A DNA stretch of 64,000 nucleotides from Paenibacillus algorifonticola (GTDB taxonomy: Bacteria; Bacillota; Bacilli; Paenibacillales; Paenibacillaceae), in assembly GCF_000971975.1 (NCBI RefSeq), contig NZ_KQ040785.1:1-64000 (forward strand). Reading direction: 5' to 3'. The position numbers were made by a program, and so were the translations under genes. Each line of letters starts with the position of its first letter. Position 1 is the first letter of the stretch. Below are positions 19,441 to 27,882 of the stretch, piece by piece. The notes under the pieces are model-generated. The model saw nothing but the letters and a program-made list of their open reading frames with translations, made no database searches and was not told the origin of the DNA.

Positions 19441-19520
19441 CCAGTAGCGGCAAGCAGGGTGTACATCTGGGTTGCTGCATTTTATAATAGAAGCGGGGAT
19501 TCCGAGAACGCTTTCTTACA

Positions 19521-19734
19521 TTTTCATCGCGAATTTACGCTAGAAATATAAGGTTTAACAGATAGATGCTGGTTACCCGCTTATATTTCATCGCGAAACG
19601 AGCCTTTGCCATCAAAGCTGGCAAAGCCGTTTACGCTTGAAATATAAGGTATATCAGATAGATGCTGGTTACCCGCTTATATTTCATCGCGAAACGAGTT
19701 TTTGCCATCAAAGCTGGCAAAGCCGTTTACGCTT
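19521..19734. repeat. 96-bp tandem repeat, each unit carrying a hairpin (two full copies plus a collapsed one)
   Basis: Two near-identical units of exactly 96 bases (19543-19638 and 19639-19734) each run from GAAATATAAGGT through GATGCTGGTTACCCGC to a palindrome of the form GCGAAACGAG-n-CGTTTACGC. The hairpins pair 19593-19611 with 19619-19636, and 19689-19707 with 19715-19732, around a loop containing TCAAAG. A partial unit before them (19521-19542) has the flanks TTTCATCGCGAA and TTTACGCT joined directly, with the hairpin absent. A related hairpin lies at 43681-43739. The array fills the gap before the sensor kinase gene, and an open frame can be read through it, but the kinase start lies downstream. 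Confidence 0.9.
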
Positions 19735-19756
19735 GACAAGAAGGGGCATTTGCCGA

Positions 19757-21565
19757 GTGAAGAAACAACCCTTAATCGTCAGAAAAATGAACGATGTTCG
19801 CATTAAGCATAAGCTGATGATTTCATTTTTGCTCGTCGTCTGCATTCCGGTGCTGCTTGTCGGCATTATTTTAACAGCGGCCTTTCGCCAAAATGTGCTG
19901 AATCAGGCGACGCAGCAGACGCTGAACAATGTAGAGAAGATCAAGAAGCAAACGGATGACATCATTCGCATGCCTATTACGATTTCGGATAAAATGCTGT
20001 TTGACAACGCGCTGCGAAGCACGGTGAACACCAATTATGAATCTACGTATGAGGCTGTAAGCGCATTGTGGGAATTTCGGGCGTTTAAAGACTATATGCA
20101 GCTGTATTCGGAAATCAATAATATCCGCTTTTATACGACAAACCAAACGATTCTCGATAACTGGGAATTCATCAAAACAAGCAAAGCCACTGAAGAGGCG
20201 TCATGGTACCAAAGTGCGATGGGGGAGGACGGCATCCACTGGATGTACATGAAGGATGAGACGAAGAAAAATAACAATTATCTCAGCCTCGTGCGAAAAA
20301 TACCGTTTCCTACCTATCGCACAAGCGGCGTGCTGGTCATTGGCATTAATCAAGGGAAGCTAAATGCGCTGCTTAGCCAAGAGCCTTTCGATACGATGAT
20401 ATTTGATGATTCCGGCTATATTGTGGCGGCCAGCAACCCGAAGCAGGTGGGGCTGAATTTAACCAATCTCGATTTTTCCAGCCAATTGTCTGGGAAAGGG
20501 CCGGGCACATTTGAAATTTTGTATGAAGGCAAGCGCTCGCGGCTTGTCATGGAGGAGCTCACTCCACAATCGAGCCGCAATGGTCTGCGCATCGTATCGG
20601 TCTTTTCGATCGACAGTATCGTCAGCGAAGCGAATCGCATTAGTATTTTGGGGCTGACGATTATGGGCATTAGTTTGGCAATTGCCTTTTTGCTCATTTA
20701 TTTTTTCTCGGGACTGCTCGCGACGCGCATGCTGCTGCTGAATAAAAACCTCAACAAGGTAGCAATGGGTGACTTGACGACGGTGGCTACAGTGGACGGC
20801 AATGATGAGATTGGGCTGCTCTCGCGGCAGTTCAACAATATGGTGGTCAGCATTCGCGGGCTGATGGACGAGGTTTCCGAGTCGCAGCGACAGCAGGATC
20901 AGCTGGAGCTGCGGCAGAAGGATATTAAGCTTAAAATGATGGCGAGCCAAATTAATCCGCATTTTTTGTTTAATGCGCTGGAATCCATTCGCATGAAAGC
21001 TCATGTTAATGGCGAGACGGAAATTTCATCGATTGTCCATATGCTGGGCAAGCTGATTCGCCGCAATTTGGAAATTGGCGCTGGTAAAATAAGGCTCAAG
21101 GATGAGTTGGAAATTGTTCGCTGCTATTTGGAAATTCAGAAGTTCCGCTACGGCAATGACCGCCTTACCTTTAATTTGGAGTTGGACCCGAATGCACAGT
21201 CATTGGAAATCCCGCCACTGATTATTCAGCCGTTGATCGAAAATGCGGTCATTCATGGTCTGGAAAACATCGATGAAGGCGGCTGCGTGACCGTGACGAC
21301 GCTGCTTCAGGATCGGGTGCTGCATGTGCAAGTATCGGATAATGGCATTGGCATTGGCGAAGCTAGAATGGATGAAATTATGCTGGCACTGGGGGATATG
21401 GACGATGAGCAGGAATATCGCATTGGACTGCGCAATGTTCATCAGCGACTGGTGCTGCTCTATGGACAAGCTTCCGGATTAGAGATTAAGAGCGGCGGGG
21501 AAGACGGCGGAACGACCATTACGTTTCAAATTCCGCAAGCGCAAGGAGGGCAAGAAGATGCATAA
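19757..21565 (+). CDS. YesM-type sensor histidine kinase
   Basis: A 602-residue membrane sensor kinase. It has one helix near residues 21-43, an extracellular sensing region of about 250 residues, a second helix at 296-322, a HAMP linker (323-375), the phospho-acceptor block QINPHFLFNALESIR (His402) and an ATP-binding domain (IENAVIHGLEN, DNGIGIG). This is the YesM/LytS-like type that pairs with AraC-type response regulators to sense extracellular oligosaccharides. I place the start at GTG 19757 with AGAAGGGG upstream; the frame extends further but only through the tandem repeat. It overlaps the regulator by 8 bases. It probably controls the transporter and hydrolase genes downstream. Confidence 0.93.
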   Translation: MKKQPLIVRKMNDVRIKHKLMISFLLVVCIPVLLVGIILTAAFRQNVLNQATQQTLNNVEKIKKQTDDIIRMPITISDKMLFDNALRSTVNTNYESTYEAVSALWEFRAFKDYMQLYSEINNIRFYTTNQTILDNWEFIKTSKATEEASWYQSAMGEDGIHWMYMKDETKKNNNYLSLVRKIPFPTYRTSGVLVIGINQGKLNALLSQEPFDTMIFDDSGYIVAASNPKQVGLNLTNLDFSSQLSGKGPGTFEILYEGKRSRLVMEELTPQSSRNGLRIVSVFSIDSIVSEANRISILGLTIMGISLAIAFLLIYFFSGLLATRMLLLNKNLNKVAMGDLTTVATVDGNDEIGLLSRQFNNMVVSIRGLMDEVSESQRQQDQLELRQKDIKLKMMASQINPHFLFNALESIRMKAHVNGETEISSIVHMLGKLIRRNLEIGAGKIRLKDELEIVRCYLEIQKFRYGNDRLTFNLELDPNAQSLEIPPLIIQPLIENAVIHGLENIDEGGCVTVTTLLQDRVLHVQVSDNGIGIGEARMDEIMLALGDMDDEQEYRIGLRNVHQRLVLLYGQASGLEIKSGGEDGGTTITFQIPQAQGGQEDA

Positions 21566-23126
21566 GCTGCTTATCGTTGATGATGAGCCGATGATTCGCG
21601 CAGGGCTGCGCTCGATTATTGATTGGGAAAGCCTTGGATTTGTTTGGGTAGGGGAAGCAGCTAGCGGCCCAGAGGCACTTATTAAGCACGGCCAGCTATC
21701 GCCCGATTTAATTTTAATGGATATACGCATGCCGAGGATGGATGGTTTGCAGGTGATTGAGGAAATTCGCAAAATCGACAGCTCCTGCCATTTTCTTGTT
21801 TTGAGCGGGCATGCTGATTTCAGCTATGCTCAGCGGGCGATTCAGTTCGGCATTGATGCATATATTTTAAAGCCGGTTGATGACGACGAGCTGTATGAAA
21901 ACGTTGTGCGTATCGCGGGAATTCTGGACAAGCGTTCCGAGCAGGCGGCAAGTCTTGGCCACCGGGAGACGCTGCGCCGGGAGGAACTGCTGCAGCTCGC
22001 TGTATCGGGAGATGCGGCCAGCTATCCGGAAATATGGAAGGAGCTGGAGCAGCTTACTGGCGATTCGGCCAAGAGCTTCCAGCTGCTGCTCATCGAGTGG
22101 TCAAGAACAGAGGAGCATACGTCGGCTGCAAGCATTGCGGCGAGGCGCAGATTGACAAGTGTGGTACAGAGCAACCGGGCGGGCTGGACGTTTAGCTCAG
22201 GCGCATATACCGCTGTGCTGCTGAAAGATTACGTCGTGCAGGAAGGCACGGGCGAGCTGCTGCGGCAATGGGTTCAGCAGGCGGCGCAGGAGCAGCGTTA
22301 TATCGCTGTCGTTGGCGATGCGGTGCCTGCGCTTGTACAGCTGCCGAGCAGCTATGAAGCCGTGCTTGCGGCGATTAAGCACAGCTTCCGGCTGTCAAGC
22401 GGCGAGCTTCATCTCGTTAGTGGAGAAGAGCAGGCCGTGCACGCAGAGGCGGATGAGGAGCAGCTCCAATTACGGCTTCAGGAGCTGGCCCAGAAGCTGT
22501 ATTATATGCTTGACATCGGCAGCCAGGATGGCGTACGGCTGATGCTGCAGGAAGCAGGGGAGCTGGCGAGTACGAGCCGGCTTTCCGAGCAGCGCATTAA
22601 AACCAGCTTTGCGCAAATGCTGACGATTGTGCTCAACAAGCTGACGGCGGTTCATGTACAACTGGCGATTCAGGACGAGCTGCGAATTGTAACGGATTTA
22701 TACAAGCAGACGAACTATGACGAGATGATGGCTCTGCTGGAGGACCGCCTGTCGCAGCTCGCGTTCCGTCTCGGAAATTCCAGCAATGTGTCGGTCATTA
22801 AGCAAATTACCGGTTTTATTGAGCGCCATTATGCGGAAAATTTAAAGCTGGAAACACTGGCAGAGCTGTTTAATTACAATAGCGGCTATTTGGGCAAAAT
22901 GTTCAAAAATTTCACCGGCGAGCATTTCAACACCTATCTCGATCAGGTGCGGCTGCGCCATGCGGTGGAGCTGCTTCAGCAAGGGCTCAAGGTGCATCAA
23001 GTATCCGAGCTGGTCGGCTATGCGAACGTCGATTATTTTCACGCTAAATTTAAAAAATATAAAGGGCTGTCGCCTTCCTCGTTCAAAGGCATGGTAAAAT
23101 CAGATGCCGAGCGGCAGGAGTCCTAG
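21558..23126 (+). CDS. YesN-type response regulator with AraC DNA-binding domain
   Basis: A 522-residue regulator with an N-terminal receiver domain (VDDEPMIRAGL; phospho-acceptor Asp55 in LILMDIRMPRMDG; Lys in YILKPVDDDE), a long variable middle region and a C-terminal AraC double helix-turn-helix (LKLETLAELFNYNSGYLGKM, VSELVGYANVDYFHAKFKK). The ATG follows AAGGAGGG and overlaps the kinase gene by 8 bases, so the pair is translationally coupled. Once phosphorylated by its partner it should activate nearby carbohydrate genes. Confidence 0.94.
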   Translation: MHKLLIVDDEPMIRAGLRSIIDWESLGFVWVGEAASGPEALIKHGQLSPDLILMDIRMPRMDGLQVIEEIRKIDSSCHFLVLSGHADFSYAQRAIQFGIDAYILKPVDDDELYENVVRIAGILDKRSEQAASLGHRETLRREELLQLAVSGDAASYPEIWKELEQLTGDSAKSFQLLLIEWSRTEEHTSAASIAARRRLTSVVQSNRAGWTFSSGAYTAVLLKDYVVQEGTGELLRQWVQQAAQEQRYIAVVGDAVPALVQLPSSYEAVLAAIKHSFRLSSGELHLVSGEEQAVHAEADEEQLQLRLQELAQKLYYMLDIGSQDGVRLMLQEAGELASTSRLSEQRIKTSFAQMLTIVLNKLTAVHVQLAIQDELRIVTDLYKQTNYDEMMALLEDRLSQLAFRLGNSSNVSVIKQITGFIERHYAENLKLETLAELFNYNSGYLGKMFKNFTGEHFNTYLDQVRLRHAVELLQQGLKVHQVSELVGYANVDYFHAKFKKYKGLSPSSFKGMVKSDAERQES

Positions 23127-23151
23127 GCGTAAAGCGAAAGGGGAACACGGA

Positions 23152-23799
23152 TTGAAAGTCATCGATTTGACGCATACCATTTTTGAACATACGCCCGTTT
23201 ATCCCGGCACGCCGCAGCCAACGCTTGAAACGCTGAGCACGTATGAGAAGGACGGCTTTAGAGAAACGCTGCTAACGCTTGCGTCTCATACCGGCACCCA
23301 TATGGATGCACCTGCCCATATATTTGCGAGTGGATCGACGCTGGAGCATATTCCTGCACAGCAGTTTGTCGGGACGGCGCTTGTCATTTCATGCGACGAT
23401 TTACAGGCTGGCGAGCAGATTGCGATGCGTTATATTGAAAGGGCTCGTCCGCTGGCCGATTCGGTTGATTTTCTGCTTTTTTATACAGGCTGGTCGAAGC
23501 ATTGGGGAACGGATGCGTATTTTGGCGAATATCCCTATATGACGGAGGAAGTAGCCGACTATTTAATAAACAGCGGTAAAAAAGGGGTAGGCCTCGACGT
23601 TATTGGCGTTGACCCGATCTCGGATGCGGATTTGACTATCCATAAAAAAATCTTGTCACAGTCACAAATGGTTATCGTCGAAAATTTAATTCAATTGGAT
23701 CAAATAGGCGGCGGCGTATTTACCTTTTGCGCTTTACCAATCAAGTTTCGGAATGCCGATGGAGCGCCGGTACGTGCGATTGCCATCGTGGAGTCATAA
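23152..23799 (+). CDS. Cyclase-family metal-dependent hydrolase (kynurenine formamidase-like fold)
   Basis: A 215-residue protein of the cyclase family (Pfam 'Cyclase'), with the metal-binding signature SHTGTHMDAPAHIF and the core FYTGWSKHWGTD. Family members include arylformamidase and other amide or lactone hydrolases; the substrate here is unknown. The start is TTG 23152, eight bases after AAAGGGG; the frame extends upstream into the response regulator gene but without a better site. It is the third gene of the sensor operon, followed by a strong terminator. A hydrolase coupled to a sugar-sensing pair could open a sugar lactone, but that is speculation. Confidence 0.85.
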   Translation: MKVIDLTHTIFEHTPVYPGTPQPTLETLSTYEKDGFRETLLTLASHTGTHMDAPAHIFASGSTLEHIPAQQFVGTALVISCDDLQAGEQIAMRYIERARPLADSVDFLLFYTGWSKHWGTDAYFGEYPYMTEEVADYLINSGKKGVGLDVIGVDPISDADLTIHKKILSQSQMVIVENLIQLDQIGGGVFTFCALPIKFRNADGAPVRAIAIVES

Positions 23800-23847
23800 C
23801 GAAGCGGGTATATAAACTTCCAATTACATGATTTGTTTTCCAAAAAT

Positions 23848-23883
23848 GCCCTCGGCTTGTTTTCAAGCCGAGGGCGTTTTTTT
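23848..23883 (+). terminator. Strong hairpin terminator
   Basis: A perfect 12-base stem (GCCCTCGGCTTG, loop TTTT, CAAGCCGAGGGC) followed by a run of seven T. It closes the sensor kinase-regulator-cyclase operon. Confidence 0.95.
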
Positions 23884-24109
23884 ACGAAATCCGTCATTTT
23901 TAGCTAACGATCCAGCGGAAATACCTTATTTTTTGCATAAAAATCATATCAAAATCACATAAAAAGCAGCCTGTACGTATTTTTATATGATTTTAGGTGG
24001 AATTTGTCGGGTGCCGAGCCGAAAACGCTATCGGTTATGATGAGAACATAATAAAGAGAGAAATTCACGGATATGTTGTGCGAAAGTGAAGTTTTTAGGA
24101 GGAGCAGAG
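23884..24109 (+). promoter_or_regulatory. A+T-rich leader of ABC importer operon with inverted repeat
   Basis: There is no gene in this stretch. It holds a perfect ten-base inverted repeat, AAAATCATAT (23940-23949) and ATATGATTTT (23985-23994), 35 bases apart, which could bind a regulator such as the YesN-type protein or form an RNA stem. No convincing -35/-10 pair was found. The end carries the AGGAGG ribosome binding site for the first permease. Confidence 0.35.
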
Positions 24110-25072
24110 ATGAAATCGTTACCAACCGTAGAACGTCCGCTTAATGTGAACAAAAGCAAAGCCAATCGTTTCTGGGACCGGATGAAGCAGCAGAAATACT
24201 TGTATTTTATGTCCATCCCGTTCGTCATCTGGGTTTTCGTATTCAGCTATGTACCGCTTTGGGGCTGGCTGATGGCGTTCCAGAACTATAAACCGGCCAA
24301 AGGGTTTTTTGAGCAAAAATGGGTCGGCTTCGACAACTTCATTCAGTTGTTTGGAGATGAACGCTTTTATCTCGTCCTGCGCAATACGCTGGGCATGAGT
24401 ATTATGGGACTGATCGTCTCCTTTACCGTTCCCGTTATTTTTGCCCTATTGCTCAATGAAATTAGGGGCCAATTTTTCAAACGCTCCATTCAGACGATTT
24501 CCTATTTGCCACACTTTGTTTCATGGGTTGTTGTCGCAGGCCTTGTAAGCAAAATGCTTTCTACAGACGGCGGCGGCATCAACGATTTGCTGATGTGGCT
24601 GAATATCACCGACGAGCCGATTCAATTTATGGCGAAAGGCAGCTGGTTCTGGGGCATTGTAACGATGTCCGATATGTGGAAAGAAACGGGCTGGAACTCG
24701 ATTATATTCCTAGCGGCTATGGCGGGCATTGATCCCGAGCAATACGAAGCGGCGACCGTGGACGGAGCAGGAAGATTCCGCAAAATGTGGAATATTACGT
24801 TACCCGGCATTCGCACCACTTTTATGGTATTGTTTATTTTGTCCATCGGTCATTTGATAAGCATAGGCTTTGAAAAGCAATTCCTCCTCGGCAACCCGCT
24901 CGTTGTCGATTATTCCGAGGTACTCGATTTATATGCGCTGAAGTATGGTATCCAAATGAGCCGCTTCTCTTACGGTACGGCGATCGGCATATTCAACTCC
25001 GTCGTCAGCATTATACTCGTGTTTAGCGCCAACGCCATCTACAAACGCATTACGAAAGAATCGGTTATTTAG
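24110..25072 (+). CDS. LplB-type ABC sugar permease
   Basis: A 320-residue CUT1 ABC permease of the LplB type with about six membrane helices (first: FVIWVFVFSYVPLWGWLMAF). The cytoplasmic EAA loop that contacts the ATPase reads EQYEAATVDGAGRFRKMWNI, followed by TLPGI. I start it at ATG 24110 because AGGAGG lies seven bases upstream; a GTG at 24086 is in frame but unsupported. It forms an importer with the next permease and the lipoprotein. Relatives take up oligosaccharides such as rhamnogalacturonan, xyloglucan or galactan pieces. No ATPase gene is present nearby. Confidence 0.93.
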   Translation: MKSLPTVERPLNVNKSKANRFWDRMKQQKYLYFMSIPFVIWVFVFSYVPLWGWLMAFQNYKPAKGFFEQKWVGFDNFIQLFGDERFYLVLRNTLGMSIMGLIVSFTVPVIFALLLNEIRGQFFKRSIQTISYLPHFVSWVVVAGLVSKMLSTDGGGINDLLMWLNITDEPIQFMAKGSWFWGIVTMSDMWKETGWNSIIFLAAMAGIDPEQYEAATVDGAGRFRKMWNITLPGIRTTFMVLFILSIGHLISIGFEKQFLLGNPLVVDYSEVLDLYALKYGIQMSRFSYGTAIGIFNSVVSIILVFSANAIYKRITKESVI

Positions 25073-25084
25073 GAGGAAGCAATC

Positions 25085-25975
25085 ATGCAGGGAACGATTA
25101 GAGCCAAGTCAGAAATCATTACAGACGTCATCATTTACATTGTGATGGGGCTTGCTGGATTAATAACGATTTATCCATTTTTGAACGTACTCGCGATTTC
25201 ATTCAATGAATCGATGGATACGGTGAAAGGCGGCATTACGGTGCTGCCTAGAGAATTTACTTTGCAAAACTATATTACGATTTTTCAGTATAAAACATTG
25301 CTGACCGGTTTCCAAAACTCGGTGCTGCGTACTATTATCGGTACAGTCGTCGGGGTGCTGTCGGCTTCGATGATGGCGTTTGTGCTTAGCCGCCGCGAAT
25401 TTCAGGCGCGCAAGCTGTTTTCGCCGCTTTTCGCCATGACGATGTATTTCTCCGGCGGTATGATTCCGATCTACATGCTGATTAAAAATCTTGGTTTGAT
25501 GAGCAGCTTCTGGGTATACATTATTCCGCTTATTCTGAGCGTTTGGAACATCTTCGTCGTCCGCTCCTACATTGACGGGTTGCCTTACGCCCTTCAAGAG
25601 TCAGCGAAAATCGATGGCGCAAATGACTTTACAATTTTCTGGCGGGTTATTCTGCCGCTTTGCCAGCCTGTTCTGGCAACAATCGCGCTGTTCATCGCGG
25701 TACAGCACTGGAATTCATGGTTTGATACGTATTTGTACAACCAGCAGGCTGCCCAGTTTACAACGCTGCAATATGAGCTGATGAAGGTGCTGCAATCGAC
25801 GCAATCCGGGTCGAATTACCGGGACGCGAGCGTACAGCAAAACTTGGCTGCGGTATCGCCAGAATCCATTCGGATGGCCATTACAATGGTCGTTACACTG
25901 CCTATTCTAGTCGTCTATCCTTTCCTGCAAAAATATTTTGTCAAAGGGATGACGCTTGGCTCCGTCAAGAGCTAG
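25085..25975 (+). CDS. YtcP-type ABC sugar permease
   Basis: A 296-residue CUT1 permease of the YtcP/LplC type, partner of the preceding LplB-like protein. Six helices are apparent, and the EAA loop reads ALQESAKIDGANDFTIFWRV followed by ILPL. The end FLQKYFVKGMTLGSVKS is the typical YtcP terminus. It lies 12 bases after its partner with AGGAGG in the gap. Together they form the membrane channel for an oligosaccharide importer. Confidence 0.93.
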   Translation: MQGTIRAKSEIITDVIIYIVMGLAGLITIYPFLNVLAISFNESMDTVKGGITVLPREFTLQNYITIFQYKTLLTGFQNSVLRTIIGTVVGVLSASMMAFVLSRREFQARKLFSPLFAMTMYFSGGMIPIYMLIKNLGLMSSFWVYIIPLILSVWNIFVVRSYIDGLPYALQESAKIDGANDFTIFWRVILPLCQPVLATIALFIAVQHWNSWFDTYLYNQQAAQFTTLQYELMKVLQSTQSGSNYRDASVQQNLAAVSPESIRMAITMVVTLPILVVYPFLQKYFVKGMTLGSVKS

Positions 25976-25999
25976 TGGACGAGCCTCAAGCTTCCATAT

Positions 26000-26024
26000 G
26001 GTAATAGCAGGTTTCCTGTTATAT
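26000..26024 (+). other. Hairpin between permease and binding-protein genes
   Basis: TAATAGCAGG and CCTGTTATA pair around TTT, with one G-U pair. Hairpins at this place in sugar-transport operons commonly protect the downstream binding-protein message; that role here is inferred. Confidence 0.35.
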
Positions 26025-26077
26025 ACAAGTTTATCGCTTCATAATTTAATACCGATTAAAAGGGAGGCAACACCAAG

Positions 26078-27772
26078 ATGAAGAAAAAGAAAACCGCTCT
26101 AATGGGCTTGCTGCTTGCAACAGCTTTGACTTTCACAGCATGCGGCTCAGGCAACAATAGCGAAGCAGGTACAGGCAATACGGGCAATGCAGAGGAAGGG
26201 AATTCCACAGAGCCTATTACGGTAAGGCTGGTATCAGGCGACCTTAACCCGGATTGGGATAACATGCAAAGCGACATCGGTAAATTCCTGCAAGAAAAAA
26301 CAGGCATTACGATGCAGCAGGAGTTCCCGGTTGGCGGATCAGATACTGACATGTTCGCTCTGATGGCAGCAAGCGGAGAGTATCCGGATATGGTTATGGC
26401 GAAGGGCAGTGTAAAAAGCCTGGTTGACGCTGGCGCGCTTCTCGACCTGACGGATCTGATTGAACAACACGCCCCTAATATTAAAAAAGTATACGGCGAA
26501 TATTTGAACCGTCTTCGTTACAGCAAAGATGATCCAGCTATTTATGAGCTTCCGTCTTCCGGTGTAGGCCAAACTTATTTTGATGCCGAAGGCGGCTTCG
26601 AAATTCAGCATCAGGCGCTTGAGGCGCTGGGCTACCCTGAAATCAAAACCGTTAAAGATTACGAAAATGCAATTAAATCGTATATTGAGCAAAATCCAAC
26701 GACTGAAGATGGACAAAAAAGAATCGGCTTGTCGCTTAACGGCGGCGAATGGCAAATTCTGATTTCCGTAACAAACCCTGCATTCTATGCAACAGGCTTG
26801 CCGGATAATGGCGAGTTCGCTATCGACGAGAAAACATTCGAAACGAAGCTCCACTACCAACGTGAGGAAGAAAGAGAATATTTCCGCTGGTTGAACCATA
26901 TGAACGATATCGGCCTTCTGGACAAAGAAAGCTTCGTTCAAAAATATGACCAATACAAAGCTAAAATCGCAACAGGCCGCGTAGTCGGCATTATCGACCA
27001 GAAGTGGGACTACGTTCAAGCGGAAAACTCGCTGAAAGCAGAAGGCAAATTTGGTGCAACGTATGCTCGCTTCCCTATAACGCTGGATGAAAGCTACCAA
27101 GACCATTCGTACCAAGGTACAGGCTATATGGCAGGCCACGGTATTGCGATTACGAAATCGGCCAAAGATCCTGTCCGTCTGATCAAGTTCCTGGATTACC
27201 TGGCTTCTGAAGAAGGTCAAATTCTCGTAAACTGGGGAATTGAAGGCAAGCATTACGATGTTGTGGACGGCAAACGCGTATTCAAACAAGAAATTCAAGA
27301 TCTCAAAACAAACGATGGCAACAAATTCAAGAAAACGACAGGTATTGAAAATTACATGATATCGGCTCGTTACGGCGATGGCGTTAAAGATTCCACAGGC
27401 AACTACTTTACGACGAAATTCCCTGAGCAGTTCAAAGCAGAATATTCGGAAGCGGACAAAAAGACGCTTGCCGCATACAAAGTGGAAATGTATAAAGAAT
27501 TCTGGCCCGCAGACGATGCTTTCCCTGAGCGTCCTTACGGCGCAGCATGGAACTTGAATTTTGAAACAGGCTCGGAAGCGGATGTCATTTTCCAAAAAAC
27601 ACAAGATATTATGAAGAAACGTGTTCCAGAAGCGATTTTGGCGAAGCCAGAAAACTTCGACAAAGTATGGGATGACTTCATGGCGGATCTGGACAAAGCG
27701 GGCGCTGCCAAGCTGAATGAACAGTTCACGCAAATGGTTAAAGACCGCGTTGAGTTCTGGTCGCAAAAGTAA
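26078..27772 (+). CDS. Extracellular solute-binding lipoprotein (LipO/LplA type)
   Basis: A 564-residue substrate-binding lipoprotein. A charged start (KKKKTALMG) and hydrophobic stretch lead to the lipobox FTAC, with the lipid-modified Cys near residue 22, then a Ser/Gly/Asn-rich linker. The mature part has the large type-1 binding-protein layout seen with LplB/YtcP permeases. AAGGGAGG precedes the ATG. It follows the two permeases with 102 bases between and captures the sugar outside the membrane. The ligand cannot be read from the sequence; the hydrolases nearby (GH42, GH95) point to a galactose- or fucose-bearing plant oligosaccharide. Confidence 0.93.
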   Translation: MKKKKTALMGLLLATALTFTACGSGNNSEAGTGNTGNAEEGNSTEPITVRLVSGDLNPDWDNMQSDIGKFLQEKTGITMQQEFPVGGSDTDMFALMAASGEYPDMVMAKGSVKSLVDAGALLDLTDLIEQHAPNIKKVYGEYLNRLRYSKDDPAIYELPSSGVGQTYFDAEGGFEIQHQALEALGYPEIKTVKDYENAIKSYIEQNPTTEDGQKRIGLSLNGGEWQILISVTNPAFYATGLPDNGEFAIDEKTFETKLHYQREEEREYFRWLNHMNDIGLLDKESFVQKYDQYKAKIATGRVVGIIDQKWDYVQAENSLKAEGKFGATYARFPITLDESYQDHSYQGTGYMAGHGIAITKSAKDPVRLIKFLDYLASEEGQILVNWGIEGKHYDVVDGKRVFKQEIQDLKTNDGNKFKKTTGIENYMISARYGDGVKDSTGNYFTTKFPEQFKAEYSEADKKTLAAYKVEMYKEFWPADDAFPERPYGAAWNLNFETGSEADVIFQKTQDIMKKRVPEAILAKPENFDKVWDDFMADLDKAGAAKLNEQFTQMVKDRVEFWSQK

Positions 27773-27782
27773 GGGGATGCTA

Positions 27783-27824
27783 TGGAGGGGAGGACTCTTA
27801 AATGAGTTCTCTCCTTCATTTCTG
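27783..27824 (+). terminator. Attenuator-like hairpin before GH42
   Basis: GGAGGGGAGGACTC and GAGTTCTCTCCTTC pair over 14 positions with three G-U wobbles around TTAAAT, followed by a broken T tract (ATTTCT). It could lower read-through from the binding-protein gene into GH42. Confidence 0.4.
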
Positions 27825-27882
27825 TCAATAGGCATGCTATGGTAATAAAAGACTGGTCAAAATGGAGAGGAGCTGTTTTACA

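Noticed and set aside
19543..19734. CRISPR array
   Set aside because: The two 96-base units are identical almost throughout and contain a hairpin. There are no short repeats separated by unique spacers and no cas genes.
19637..19756. N-terminal extension of the sensor kinase through the 96-bp repeats
   Set aside because: The added 40 residues are repeat DNA read by chance. GTG 19757 has a ribosome binding site and gives a normal YesM N-terminus.
23995..24060. Catabolite-repression (cre) site near AAAACGCTATCGG
   Set aside because: It matches the CcpA consensus at too few positions to report.
26339..27835. Long open frame on the minus strand (498 codons) opposite the first binding lipoprotein
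   Set aside because: It is antisense to a gene with a clear lipobox and family match, has no ribosome binding site and no recognisable domain. It arises from the codon pattern of the real gene.
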